From the NCBI GenBank assembly GCA_900318035.1, contig ONJC01000012.1, positions 62,001 through 126,000 on the forward strand: a stretch of DNA of 64,000 nucleotides. Direction: 5' to 3'. Under the pieces are notes generated by a model, which was given only the letters and a program-made list of their open reading frames with translations, did not search any database and was not told where the DNA came from. This DNA comes from an uncultured Methanobrevibacter sp. Lineage in GTDB: Archaea > Methanobacteriota > Methanobacteria > Methanobacteriales > Methanobacteriaceae. This document shows positions 1 through 8,194 of this stretch, one piece after another. The position numbers and the translations under genes are program-made. Each line of letters opens with the position of its first letter. Position 1 is the first letter of the stretch.

Positions 1-211
1 GAGATTTGTCGCCTATAAAAATATTTTCGATGACCGGTATTGCGAATGCTATTGTTTTTCCTGAACCCGTTTGGGCCTGAGCAGTAATGTCAATACCTCT
101 TAAGGCATCAGGAATCGCCTTATTTTGAATTGGAGTCAAATCCGTAAGACCCATCTGGCAAATGGCTTTTTTGACTTCACCTGAAATGTTTAAATCCTCA
201 AATTTCATCAT
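1..211 (-). CDS. DEAD-box RNA helicase, N-terminal part (cut by window edge)
   Basis: The first 70 residues are visible and the gene runs off the left edge. They show the start of a DEAD-box helicase: a Q-motif region (MGLTDLTPIQ, about residues 20-29) and a Walker A/motif I (AQTGSGKT, about 45-52). Two ATG codons stand in tandem at the start; the outer one is at 211. The family unwinds RNA duplexes with ATP and in archaea is usually cytosolic and linked to RNA turnover or ribosome assembly. The DEAD box and helicase C domain lie outside the window, so the subfamily cannot be told. Confidence 0.9.
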   Translation of the reverse strand, partial: MMKFEDLNISGEVKKAICQMGLTDLTPIQNKAIPDALRGIDITAQAQTGSGKTIAFAIPVIENIFIGDKS

Positions 212-231
212 GTTAATATTTAAAAAAATAG

Positions 232-1095
232 CTATATAACAAATTTGGTTTGGTATGAGCTTTGCGGAAATTCATGCAGATACCTGAATATTTCATCCCA
301 CCTGTTCATAATGCCTGCATCATAAGTTCTTTTTTTAAAAATTTTCATAAGTTCCCTGTCATTTGGAGACGGAATCGAATAGTCATTGCCGTACTCCCTA
401 ATATACCTATCCTTCAAACCAGGAAAGTGCTCATCAAGCTTTGAATAGAAGTACTCCCTGTTGCCGTCCCGGAGGGTAAGTCCCATTCCGTGGCACAATA
501 TTCCCTTTACGTTTGTTTCTATGCAACTGTCAATTATAGAGTTAATGTTATCCTCGGTATCGTTAATATATGGAAGTATCGGACATAGCCAGACGACTGT
601 TGGAATCCCATTGTCGTTTAACGTTTTGAGGACTTCCACACGCCTTGAAGTCACACAGACATTGGGCTCCAGAATGCTGCACAGCTCATCATCTGCAGTT
701 GTCAGCGTCATCTGAATAACAACTTTTGATTTCTCATTTATCCTTTTGAGAAGCTCCAGATCCCTCAGCACCAGGTCGGATTTGGTGATGCATGTAAAAC
801 CAAAACCATAATTATGAATCAGCTCCAGGGATTTTCTCACATACATTAAACGCTTTTCCAGCGGAATGTACGGATCTGTCATTGCACCTGTGCCTATCAT
901 TGATTTTGGCCTTCTTCTAAGTTCTTTTTTAAGAAGCTCAAGTGAATTTTCCTTGACTGCAATGTCCTCAAACTTATGGTCCATTCCATAGATTTTGCTT
1001 CTTGAATCACAGTATATGCATCCGTGGGTGCATCCTCTGTAAAGGTTCATTCCGTTATTTTTGGAGAGGATTGATTTTGACGTTACATAATGCAT
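232..1095 (-). CDS. Radical SAM protein, SPL/Rv2578c-like
   Basis: A protein of about 287 residues with the radical SAM cluster motif CTHGCIYC (CxxxCxxC) near residue 22 and a conserved GTGAMTDPY segment further on, the pattern of the spore-photoproduct-lyase-like (COG1533) group. Such proteins bind a 4Fe-4S cluster and S-adenosylmethionine; the substrate of this archaeal subgroup is unknown. An upstream GTG at 1113 is possible, but a TATA-like element at 1118-1130 would place transcription start near 1097, so the ATG at 1095 as a leaderless start fits better. Divergent from the nuclease gene at 1183. Confidence 0.8.
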   Translation of the reverse strand: MHYVTSKSILSKNNGMNLYRGCTHGCIYCDSRSKIYGMDHKFEDIAVKENSLELLKKELRRRPKSMIGTGAMTDPYIPLEKRLMYVRKSLELIHNYGFGFTCITKSDLVLRDLELLKRINEKSKVVIQMTLTTADDELCSILEPNVCVTSRRVEVLKTLNDNGIPTVVWLCPILPYINDTEDNINSIIDSCIETNVKGILCHGMGLTLRDGNREYFYSKLDEHFPGLKDRYIREYGNDYSIPSPNDRELMKIFKKRTYDAGIMNRWDEIFRYLHEFPQSSYQTKFVI

Positions 1096-1182
1096 GAAGT
1101 TAACTTTGCACAAACCAATATATAAAAAGGTGGCAAGAGCATTTGCAAAGTATTTTCATATACAAGTTACAAAAATAAAATT

Positions 1183-1875
1183 ATGCAACAAAAAAACATT
1201 ACCGAATACGGAAAGGAATATGAAATTAAAAACCATCCTGACATAAAAGGTGTTCAAATAATTGAAGGGAAAAACAATTTCCCCATTAGTTGGCTCAACA
1301 AACAAGGATATTGTGAATATCAGATATATCTCGAGAACATGAAAGGGATAGAAACACCGGCAACACCTGAAATGACACACGGAAGCGACATACACAACCA
1401 GCTTGAAAACATATTCAAACAGGAAGCAACTCCCGCAACATTTGAAGATGCCGTTGAAGCATCAAAAGAAACTGCATCAATGTCAAGGGAATGCTTTGTA
1501 GTTGCACCGGAATACGGAATAAGAGGATTTATCGATGAAATATGGATGAAACCGGAAGAAATCGTGATAATTGACGACAAGCCGGGTCGCACACCTTACC
1601 AGTCAACAATGAACCAGGTCAGGGCATATTGCCTTGCATTCAAAGACATGACCCATGACGACAGGCAGATTAAGGCAGCGTTGAGGGAACGTGGAACAGA
1701 CAATCTCTTTTGGATTGAAATATTCACACCGGAAGTCGAAAAACAAATAAAATTCACAATAGACAGAATGCACGGCCTTTTAGACGGTTCAAAACCATTC
1801 ATTCCAACTAAAAATCCGAACAAATGCAGATCCTGCAGATACAAACGTTACTGTGAACATTACAAAAGGAAATAA
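1183..1875 (+). CDS. Cas4/RecB-like PD-(D/E)XK nuclease
   Basis: A 230-residue protein with features of the Cas4/Dna2-type nuclease family. An early cysteine sits in GYCEYQIYLE (about residue 47). A nuclease core follows with GFIDEIW (metal-binding Asp) and IIDDKPG (D-x-K motif) around residues 110-130, then a QVRAY segment typical of motif IV. A C-terminal cysteine cluster, CRSCRYKRYC, with the early cysteine would ligate an Fe-S cluster. No cas genes or repeats are nearby, so this is a stand-alone homologue, probably in DNA repair or processing. The SNase-like gene starts 2 bp after its stop codon, suggesting one operon. Confidence 0.85.
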   Translation: MQQKNITEYGKEYEIKNHPDIKGVQIIEGKNNFPISWLNKQGYCEYQIYLENMKGIETPATPEMTHGSDIHNQLENIFKQEATPATFEDAVEASKETASMSRECFVVAPEYGIRGFIDEIWMKPEEIVIIDDKPGRTPYQSTMNQVRAYCLAFKDMTHDDRQIKAALRERGTDNLFWIEIFTPEVEKQIKFTIDRMHGLLDGSKPFIPTKNPNKCRSCRYKRYCEHYKRK

Positions 1876-1877
1876 TC

Positions 1878-2345
1878 ATGAACAAAAAGAAAATCTCAAT
1901 AATCCTTTTAATAATATTTTTAATAACTATTGGTCTGACAATAGCCAATCTGTTTTTGGAGGATTCAAACAGTGTTGAAAAGAAAAACGAAACACTGACA
2001 ATCGGAAATAAAACAGTACACTATGATAATGCTGGAAAATGCGTTGATGTGATTGACGGAAATACCATACAGGTACACGGCGTTGGAAAGGTTCAGCTGA
2101 CACAGGTGAAAACCCCACAGGCAAACGAGTCAGGATACAGCGATGCTAAAAAATTTGTTGAGGACAAATGTCTTGGAAAAACAGTTTACTTAAATATTGA
2201 CGACAAGCAGCCTCAGGATAAGTATGGACGCACATTGGCGATAGTGTATACAGATACAGATGACATTAACAGAGAACTTATTGAAAACAAACTGGCGGAA
2301 ATATCCTATTTTGAGCCAAGCGAGTTTAAAAAGGGTGAACTATAA
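1878..2345 (+). CDS. Membrane-anchored SNase-like (thermonuclease) domain protein
   Basis: A 155-residue protein with an N-terminal hydrophobic stretch (residues 5-25) serving as signal or anchor, then a staphylococcal-nuclease-like OB fold: VDVIDGNTIQV (calcium-site Asp), a shortened arginine-loop region (VQLTQVKTP, where the canonical active-site Arg is replaced) and DKYGRTLAIVY, carrying the second motif. The canonical RLxGIxxPE sequence is weak, so catalysis is uncertain. The domain would be outside the cell. It follows the Cas4-like gene by 2 bp. It meets the next gene tail to tail with no gap. Confidence 0.75.
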   Translation: MNKKKISIILLIIFLITIGLTIANLFLEDSNSVEKKNETLTIGNKTVHYDNAGKCVDVIDGNTIQVHGVGKVQLTQVKTPQANESGYSDAKKFVEDKCLGKTVYLNIDDKQPQDKYGRTLAIVYTDTDDINRELIENKLAEISYFEPSEFKKGEL

Positions 2346-2981
2346 TCAAACAACCCTATTTAAACCTAAATAAATCTTATTTTTCTTATAAACCTTATCT
2401 AAAATGGAATTCCATTCTTCTACACTGATATGGCCCTTGTTAGGAATCAGACTATCCAGTGAAGATTCATTTAAATTTAAAATATCCGCCAAAACATATG
2501 ATAAAGTCCTTCCGGTCAAAGACAAATCATAGGGGTCGTAACCAGTTACTGCCAAAACCCACATGTTATCGGTTGATGAACTATTATATTCCTGCCTCAG
2601 GGCATCAAACCAGCTGGCCACTTTGGCATAATCGCTTCCAATGGAAATATAATAATCCTCTCCGGAAAATTCAATGTTATTGCATGCTTCAGTTATTTTT
2701 GCCTTAAGCTCAGGAGAATCCAAATCAAGGTCATATTCATTGTTTGTGATTGTATCCGACAAGTACTTTTCAATTTCCTTTATGTTTTTGAAATACCCGA
2801 TAGGCTCCAGCCTGTCGGGATCCCTGTCACACAAATCATAAATCAAATCTTCATCGACATCACAAATCTCATATCCTTCCAATTTATGGGATTTGTACTC
2901 CTTAAAGTCAATGCAATAATTCTCCAAATCCTCTTTATTTAAATACCATAATACTTGAACTTTTTTTATCATACGGCTCAA
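2346..2981 (-). CDS. Uncharacterised protein
   Basis: A soluble acidic protein of 211 residues that I do not recognise. It has no signal peptide or membrane segment and starts MSRMIKKVQVLWYL, so translation could also begin at the second Met. An acidic, Asp-rich centre (about 85-100) is followed by a region rich in aromatic residues. It lies 20 bp downstream of the RDD gene on the same strand and is probably the last gene of a hypE-RDD transcript. Its stop codon abuts that of the convergent SNase-like gene. Confidence 0.6.
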   Translation of the reverse strand: MSRMIKKVQVLWYLNKEDLENYCIDFKEYKSHKLEGYEICDVDEDLIYDLCDRDPDRLEPIGYFKNIKEIEKYLSDTITNNEYDLDLDSPELKAKITEACNNIEFSGEDYYISIGSDYAKVASWFDALRQEYNSSSTDNMWVLAVTGYDPYDLSLTGRTLSYVLADILNLNESSLDSLIPNKGHISVEEWNSILDKVYKKNKIYLGLNRVV

Positions 2982-3001
2982 AATAATATCAAATATACTG
3001 A

Positions 3002-3400
3002 TTAGACTGAATTTACTACTACTGTTTTTGTAATGTTTGCAAATAATCTATCACTATTCATAAATCTGCCAATTGCCCAGTCAAAGATTACAGGAATCCA
3101 GTAAATTTTGGTTAAGTTACGTACTATTGATTGTGCCCAGTTAATGTAGGCACCGTTTCTGGACCTAACTTCCAAATACATTAATGCCTTACCTATGGTA
3201 GCTCCTCTTGTTTTTTCAAGGAATACGAAATAAACAAATCCTAAAATAGGAACAAAGTAAGGTAAAATACCGTATACTCCCATAATATCTACAGGACCAA
3301 CAATTAGAGATGACAAATAGGATATAATCCACATAATAGCTGAAACAACAAAAAAATCAATTACATATGCAATTATTCTTCTTGAAAAAACACTTGCCAT
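3002..3400 (-). CDS. RDD-family membrane protein
   Basis: A 132-residue membrane protein with the RDD-family layout: RRIIAYVIDFFVVS at the start (Arg and Asp of the name-giving motif in the first helix), a second helix at about 45-65, and the conserved GATIGKALMYLEVRS segment before a third helix. RDD proteins are small integral membrane proteins of mostly unknown role; some have been proposed as ion antiporters. It follows hypE by 9 bp on the same strand, so the two are probably cotranscribed, without an obvious functional link. Confidence 0.85.
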   Translation of the reverse strand: MASVFSRRIIAYVIDFFVVSAIMWIISYLSSLIVGPVDIMGVYGILPYFVPILGFVYFVFLEKTRGATIGKALMYLEVRSRNGAYINWAQSIVRNLTKIYWIPVIFDWAIGRFMNSDRLFANITKTVVVNSV

Positions 3401-3409
3401 TTTATCACC

Positions 3410-4429
3410 TTAACAAACTCTAGGAACCGGATCAGCAATAGGTGCCTCAAGGATTCTTTCACCACCTATTGGAGTATTGATCACGACATAATCCCCTTCT
3501 ACAACTTCTCCAATTATTGCTGCATTTTCACCATATTTTTCACTGCGAATAGCTTCAAGGACATCTTCAGCCTTATCGGCTTTAACGCCCATGACAACTT
3601 TGCCTTCATTAGCTACTTCAAATGGGTCAATGCCTAACATTTCTGATACTGCATGAACTTCTTCACGTATTGGAATTGCTTCCTGTTCCAGGACAACTCC
3701 AACACCCGCTTTAGAAGCCATTTCATTAATAGCATTGGCAAAACCACCTCTGGTCGGATCCTTCATGGCTGTAACTCCACCTACATCCAAAGCCTTTTCA
3801 ATGATGTTCCACATTGGAGCCACATCAGATTTCAAATCTGTTTCAAATCCAAATCCTTCCCTGAATGACATTAAGCTCATTCCGTGGTCGCCTAAACTGC
3901 CAGTAACTATGATTTTGTCACCAACCTGCAGGGTTGAATCACGAATTACCTCTCCTTTTTTGGCAATTCCAATTCCGGTAGTTACCATTACAATGCCATC
4001 AAGCTTATCCTGAGGCATTACCTTTGTATCTCCTGTAACTACAGCCACATCCACTTCCTCACAGGTGGCATTCAATGATTTCATGATTTTATCCAAATCA
4101 TCTATTGGAAATCCTTCCTGCATAATAATTGCATTAGAAATAGCCAATGGACGTGCCCCCATTACAGAAACATCATTGATTGTTCCTGCCGCTGAAATTC
4201 TTCCAATGTCTCCTCCAGGGAAGAATAACGGATCGATTGTATGGCCATCTGTGGTAACAACAATCTCCCAATCCCCTAAAGGAATAGAAGCTCCGTCATC
4301 TAATGCATCTAAACTAATACCACCATTTACACTTTTTTTGGTGATATTATCTAATACGGTACTGGCAATCAAATTTGCCATTACTTCTCCACCAGCACCA
4401 TGATTCATACTAATCTTATCATCTGACAT
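3410..4429 (-). CDS. hypE: Hydrogenase maturation protein HypE
   Basis: HypE (339 residues) dehydrates the S-carbamoylated C-terminal cysteine to a thiocyanate, the source of the CN ligands of the NiFe-hydrogenase active site, with HypF as carbamoyl donor. The C-terminal Cys is present (ends PRVC). N-terminal MNHGAGG, the DDGASIPL segment and the ATP-binding DPTRGG motif (about residue 220) fit the PurM/HypE superfamily. I chose the ATG at 4429 because TAGGAG precedes it at good spacing; an in-frame upstream Met at 4453 would lie close to the TATA box (about 4474-4482). The maturation partners are not in this window. Confidence 0.95.
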   Translation of the reverse strand: MSDDKISMNHGAGGEVMANLIASTVLDNITKKSVNGGISLDALDDGASIPLGDWEIVVTTDGHTIDPLFFPGGDIGRISAAGTINDVSVMGARPLAISNAIIMQEGFPIDDLDKIMKSLNATCEEVDVAVVTGDTKVMPQDKLDGIVMVTTGIGIAKKGEVIRDSTLQVGDKIIVTGSLGDHGMSLMSFREGFGFETDLKSDVAPMWNIIEKALDVGGVTAMKDPTRGGFANAINEMASKAGVGVVLEQEAIPIREEVHAVSEMLGIDPFEVANEGKVVMGVKADKAEDVLEAIRSEKYGENAAIIGEVVEGDYVVINTPIGGERILEAPIADPVPRVC

Positions 4430-4543
4430 TATATCTCCTAAATAAATTATCACTATATAGTATGTTGAAACAAGTATATAACCATAGTTAAATTTTTGAA
4501 AAAAAGTTATGAAAAAAATGTGAATAAAAGAAAAAAAGAGAAA

Positions 4544-4564
4544 ATTTAAGTGTAAAACTTAAAT
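4544..4564 (-). terminator. Intrinsic terminator of rps8e
   Basis: A perfect 8-bp inverted repeat, ATTTAAGT/ACTTAAAT, with a 5-base loop spans the S8e stop codon. On the minus strand it is followed by TTTCTCTTTTTTTC. Hairpin plus T-tract separates rps8e from hypE. Confidence 0.75.
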
Positions 4565-4933
4565 CAATACACCGTTGATAACACCGTGTTGACCAGGTCT
4601 TGAAGTAACTTTAGCATTACCTTCAGGAGTTTCTACAATAGCACCTTTGGTAATGATGTTCCTTCTTACGTAGTTAGGGTTTGCGGTGTTTTCGATTACA
4701 CCAAGGATATCTAAAACTTGGGTTTTACCGTTTGCATCGGTAACGTTGATTTTATTACCAGTAGCTAACCTGAGTTTTTCGTTTCCGCCACGGGTTCTGA
4801 TTTTTCTTAATTTTTTTTCATCTAATCTGGTTTCTGCAGGATCTCTTCCTAATTCAGATTTCCTTTTTCCACGGTTTGCAACATTTCTTGCACCTGATGG
4901 ACTTCTTGTTGATTTTCCTTGAGAAATTGCCAT
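4559..4933 (-). CDS. rps8e: 30S ribosomal protein S8e
   Basis: Archaeal/eukaryotic-type small-subunit protein S8e, 124 residues, highly basic at the N-terminus (MAISQGKSTRSPSG, then KRKSELGRDPAETRL). The sequence GGNEKLRLATGNKINV and the C-terminal NPNYVRRNIITKGAIVET are typical of the family, and the short length is usual for archaea. An open frame extends 26 codons upstream, but ATG 4933 is preceded by AGGTGA at ideal spacing and gives the family N-terminus. It is transcribed alone from the AT-rich region at 4940-5100 and ends in a clear terminator. Confidence 0.96.
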   Translation of the reverse strand: MAISQGKSTRSPSGARNVANRGKRKSELGRDPAETRLDEKKLRKIRTRGGNEKLRLATGNKINVTDANGKTQVLDILGVIENTANPNYVRRNIITKGAIVETPEGNAKVTSRPGQHGVINGVLI

Positions 4934-5126
4934 TATTTCACCTAAATAAATATAATTAATAATATAATAATCGCAGTCAATAAGCCTCTTTTCAATTAAA
5001 GCTATTTGCAAGATAATTATAGCCTAATTTTTGAGAGCAAAAAAGAGCCTTAAAGAATAATGATAATAAAATATTACTTTATCATTATATATAAATGTTT
5101 TATTTTTTAGCCAAAAATAGTGAAAA

Positions 5127-5360
5127 TCAGGATTTATTTTTTAAAATAAAATCATCGACAAGTTTGTCAAAATCCTCTTCGGAGAGGCTTTCATCGGAAG
5201 CTGCCTTGAGTATCTTTTGAATTTCCTCTTCGGGAACATCATCTCCAAGCAGATCTATGAGCAGATCCCTCAATTCGCCATCGTCAATGTAAGCTTCACC
5301 GTTTTCAGACATTCTATGCGGTTCCCCATCATCAAAAACATAATATGGAACTTCTTCCAT
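5127..5360 (-). CDS. Small acidic uncharacterised protein
   Basis: A 77-residue acidic soluble protein with no recognised domain. The second half (DDVPEEEIQKILKAASDESLSEEDFDKLVDDF) looks like a two-helix EF-hand-like or UBA-like bundle by amphipathic pattern, but no calcium loop is present. It lies 10 bp after the neighbouring acidic gene; an AGGTGATG ribosome-binding site overlaps that gene's TAG stop, so translation is probably coupled. Confidence 0.65.
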   Translation of the reverse strand: MEEVPYYVFDDGEPHRMSENGEAYIDDGELRDLLIDLLGDDVPEEEIQKILKAASDESLSEEDFDKLVDDFILKNKS

Positions 5361-5370
5361 TTTTCATCAC

Positions 5371-5652
5371 CTAGTCAAAATCCGGAAATTCGTAGTATAC
5401 GATTTCATAAGGGTCATCATCAAAATACCATTCATTCGGTTCAATCATTTCATCATCATCCAGCATGAAATCTTCATCTTCCTCGTCGGCGCCTTCAACC
5501 TGGATAACAATATTAACATCTTCACCCAAAGATTCCAAATCAATTCCCAATTCATCCAAATCTATTTCCAATTCGCCGTCCTGCATTGCATCTTCCGGGA
5601 CTACAATGACAATTTCCTCAACTGAATTAATGTCAATATCTTGATTTTGCAA
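5371..5652 (-). CDS. Very acidic small protein
   Basis: A 93-residue protein in which roughly 40% of residues are Asp or Glu, with aromatic residues at the C-terminus (NEWYFDDDPYEIVYYEFPDF). No family is recognised. Alternating hydrophobic/acidic segments (VEEIVIVVPED, VNIVIQVEG) suggest beta strands. It starts with TTG, supported by the strong AGGAGG site at 5662-5667. It is the first gene of a two-gene operon whose promoter carries direct repeats. A DNA-mimic or metal-binding role is conceivable from composition only. Confidence 0.65.
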   Translation of the reverse strand: MQNQDIDINSVEEIVIVVPEDAMQDGELEIDLDELGIDLESLGEDVNIVIQVEGADEEDEDFMLDDDEMIEPNEWYFDDDPYEIVYYEFPDFD

Positions 5653-5676
5653 ATTATCTTCCTCCTAGAATAGGAT

Positions 5677-5713
5677 TTGAATTAAATTCAATAAGTTATA
5701 TTATTCAATAAGT
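5677..5713 (-). promoter_or_regulatory. Operator-like direct repeats in promoter of the acidic gene pair
   Basis: Two identical 11-base copies of ATTCAATAAGT (5686-5696 and 5703-5713) lie 17 bp apart between a TATA-like TTTAAATAC (about 5713-5722 on the minus strand) and the ribosome-binding site, and overlap a near-perfect TTGAATTAAATTCAA palindrome at 5677-5691. The predicted transcription start falls inside them. This fits binding of a regulator; which one is unknown. Confidence 0.4.
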
Positions 5714-5924
5714 AGTATTTAAAGATTTGAGTCTGTAAAATTTTTAGAAATCGGCTTTTAAATACCAGTTCATAAAATCATACAAAATATATAAAAAATG
5801 TTTAGATACTTATCATTTTACATCTCCAACATCCAATAATAATTATTCATAATTATATCAAACAATAATTTTTTCACTACCTTGTCTTCACAGTTAAATA
5901 TTATTAAATATATAACATAAAATT

Positions 5925-7016
5925 ATGAGTATTAAGGATTTGTTTTCAGATGAAAAGGTGAACACAGGTAGGCAAATGGAACTTGATATAGCAAAAGGCC
6001 TTTCAATTATTTTTATGGTTTTTATTAATTTCCTGATATTGGTTGGGGATTTTAATCATTCAATTAGTTTTATATATAATATTCTTTTTGCAGATGTTTT
6101 AGGAGGACCTTGTCCGGCTCCAATTTTCATGTTTTGTATGGGAGTAGGTATTGTCTATTCAAGGCATAGCCAATGGGACACCATGATTAAAAGAGGATGC
6201 ATTTTATATCTTACAGGCATTTTAGTGAATTTATTTGAATATGTTTTACCCTACTTTACAAGCGGTTCACTATTGGGCAGGTGGGATCTTTACCATATCT
6301 ATGGCGGATTAATATTCTTCTTTTGTGGGGTTTTAATATTTGCAGGTTTGTCTTTCGTTTTAATAGGCATTCTTAAGAAATTTGAACTTTCAAACAAATG
6401 GCTGATTATCATAGCATTGGCAATGTCTTTAATTGGTAGCCTCTTGAGATGTGTTGATTTCGGCACACCAGTTTTAAATATATTCATTGGTTATTTCATT
6501 GGAACCAATACATCATATACAGCATTTCCATTATTTAACTGGTTTATTTTTCCAATTGCAGGATTAATATGGGGACAATATTTCATCAGAGTTAAAAACA
6601 AAGCACAATTCTTTAAATACTGGCCAATTTTTATTATATTGGTTATAATATATTTCGGACTATCTCCAACATTATGGGGAAAAGAATTATTTTCCGGCAG
6701 AGGGGTACTGTATTATTACATGACAACATTGGACGCAATATTGTGTATAATCTATATTCATGGAGTTATGGGGCTTTGCTATTATTTGGCTAAATATTTG
6801 CCGGATAGAATCAATAAGGTATTTTCAACATTAAGCAGCAACATCAATAGAATTTATATTGGACAATCATTTTTCATACCTTTAACAATAATAGGTTTAG
6901 CTTATATATTTAAAGATATTCTATTTACCGATTTGACATGTGCCATATTTTCAATATTAATTTTAATCGTATCTACAGCCTGTGCTATATTGTCTAAGAA
7001 ATTAAGAACTGGTTGA
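5925..7016 (+). CDS. Multi-pass membrane protein, acyltransferase/DUF1624-like
   Basis: A 363-residue integral membrane protein with about ten hydrophobic segments. The N-terminus reads QMELDIAKGLSIIFMVFINF, matching the start of heparan-alpha-glucosaminide acetyltransferase-like (DUF1624) and acyltransferase-3 proteins, where an arginine usually replaces this lysine. A PCPAPIFMFCMGVG segment follows, equivalent to the conserved second-helix region. Such proteins pass acyl groups across the membrane to glycans or lipids. It stands alone, with a TATA-like AAATATATAAC just upstream, and may be nearly leaderless. Confidence 0.65.
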   Translation: MSIKDLFSDEKVNTGRQMELDIAKGLSIIFMVFINFLILVGDFNHSISFIYNILFADVLGGPCPAPIFMFCMGVGIVYSRHSQWDTMIKRGCILYLTGILVNLFEYVLPYFTSGSLLGRWDLYHIYGGLIFFFCGVLIFAGLSFVLIGILKKFELSNKWLIIIALAMSLIGSLLRCVDFGTPVLNIFIGYFIGTNTSYTAFPLFNWFIFPIAGLIWGQYFIRVKNKAQFFKYWPIFIILVIIYFGLSPTLWGKELFSGRGVLYYYMTTLDAILCIIYIHGVMGLCYYLAKYLPDRINKVFSTLSSNINRIYIGQSFFIPLTIIGLAYIFKDILFTDLTCAIFSILILIVSTACAILSKKLRTG

Positions 7017-7064
7017 AGTGAATATTTTCTCTAGAAAAAATTTAAAACATATTCTTACTTCAAC
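7012..7064. repeat. Inverted repeat after the acyltransferase-like gene
   Basis: GTTGAAGTGAAT (7012-7023) pairs with ATTCTTACTTCAAC (7051-7064) with a two-base bulge. It could act as a transcription-end structure for the upstream gene or be a leftover terminal repeat of the element whose transposase remnant follows at 7177. Confidence 0.35.
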
Positions 7065-7176
7065 TATTTTAAATCATTCTTAAATAACTTAGGAAAATCT
7101 CTACACTATTTAGACAAACATCAAAAAATCAGGAAAAATCAACAAAATATAGTTTTGGACAAAAAATTTTAGTTAA

Positions 7177-7656
7177 AGTCTAGGAGTTAATCATCAATTA
7201 TGTACATTTCATTTGTTCCAAACAATACATCACAAATCAAAAGTCTACTGCATAAGAAATAAGATTAATGGAAAAGAAAGAGACTATATTTATGAAAATG
7301 CACAAGAATTAAAAGATTGTTTCAGACAAAACTCAACAAAAGAAGCAATAGAACATTTTAAACTATATTTACAAAATTACAGAGCAATACCAGTTGTATT
7401 AAAAGATTTCATAAGAAAACACATTATCAATCACTTCCACGGATACGTACAACACTTAGATGATGAAAATATTGAGAAAACGTCAAATAAAGTCGAAAAT
7501 TACTATAGGCAAACTAATCCAGAAATAATAAAGAAATTATATAAGACTAAAAATGGAATTCTAACATTTTTAGACTATCAAAATGAAAATTGGACTGAAA
7601 AACATCTAAAAATAAAATTTTACAGACTCAAAGATTTAAAAAAAAATAGGAAGTAA
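7177..7656 (+). pseudogene. Transposase C-terminal remnant
   Basis: The open frame from about 7177 reads GVNHQLCTFHLFQ..., the HQLCxFHL motif seen near the middle of many DDE transposases. Downstream, KTSNKVENYYRQTNP and YKTKNGILTFL match the C-terminal NxxENYFR...RxxxGL region of the same enzymes, with an NKIN-like central part. The catalytic N-terminal half is missing: a stop lies at 7174 and the upstream sequence is in mixed frames. The stretch after 7213 has only a TTG in place of a start. It is therefore a decayed insertion-sequence fragment, probably non-functional. The IS family cannot be fixed from this part. Confidence 0.7.
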
Positions 7657-7657
7657 C

Positions 7658-8005
7658 TTAATAGTTACTGTCCATTTCAAAATTGATTTTTGGAATTCCG
7701 AATTTGTTTTTGCATCTGACTGAGCATATTTTCAGGTTTTCAATAAACATTGTGAAGTACAGGCAGATGCTGTCACAGTCAATGCCTATCTTAACATTGG
7801 AATTTTCCAGAATATTTTTGGAAATGTCAAATACCTCGGATGCATTGTCAACCAGTACGGAAGTAGGCATGTTGTCCTTATCGATTGATAAGAATATGCC
7901 GTCTGAAATGCTGTAATCAGCACAGTATCCATTTTTACCGTCTATTTTGCCAACGAATGTATCGTTTATCTCATCATAACTTGATATCAATCTTTCTTTT
8001 TCCAT
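7658..8005 (-). CDS. Uncharacterised protein, weakly DUF2283-like
   Basis: A 115-residue soluble protein. Its N-terminal half (SYDEINDTFVGKI ... ISDGIFLSIDKDN ... SVLVDNASEVF) has the strand pattern of DUF2283-type small proteins, in which YD..xD is followed by a turn and a strand with 'D-x-x-x-xP..V.V.NAS'. The C-terminal half is not recognised and has four cysteines. Single-gene unit with its own TATA-like AAATATGTTATATGG upstream on the minus strand. Confidence that it is expressed is fair; function unknown. Confidence 0.55.
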   Translation of the reverse strand: MEKERLISSYDEINDTFVGKIDGKNGYCADYSISDGIFLSIDKDNMPTSVLVDNASEVFDISKNILENSNVKIGIDCDSICLYFTMFIENLKICSVRCKNKFGIPKINFEMDSNY

Positions 8006-8194
8006 GTTATCAACCTCACATATACTTTAAACCATATAACATATTTAAATTATCCAAGAGCATTTGATGAGTAATATTTGAGATTTTTAAGGTAAATAAG
8101 GTTGTTTTAGGACAATAAAATTGAAATTATTTGGAGAAATTGATTTGAAAACAAATATTAAGAGGATGCAATAAATTAATTTATAGGTGAAAAA

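Noticed and set aside
461..715. Open frames opposite the radical SAM gene
   Set aside because: They run antisense to a gene with clear motifs and have no promoter or ribosome-binding site.
1183..1875. A CRISPR-associated Cas4
   Set aside because: There is no cas1/cas2 and no repeat array in the window; a stand-alone homologue is the safer call.
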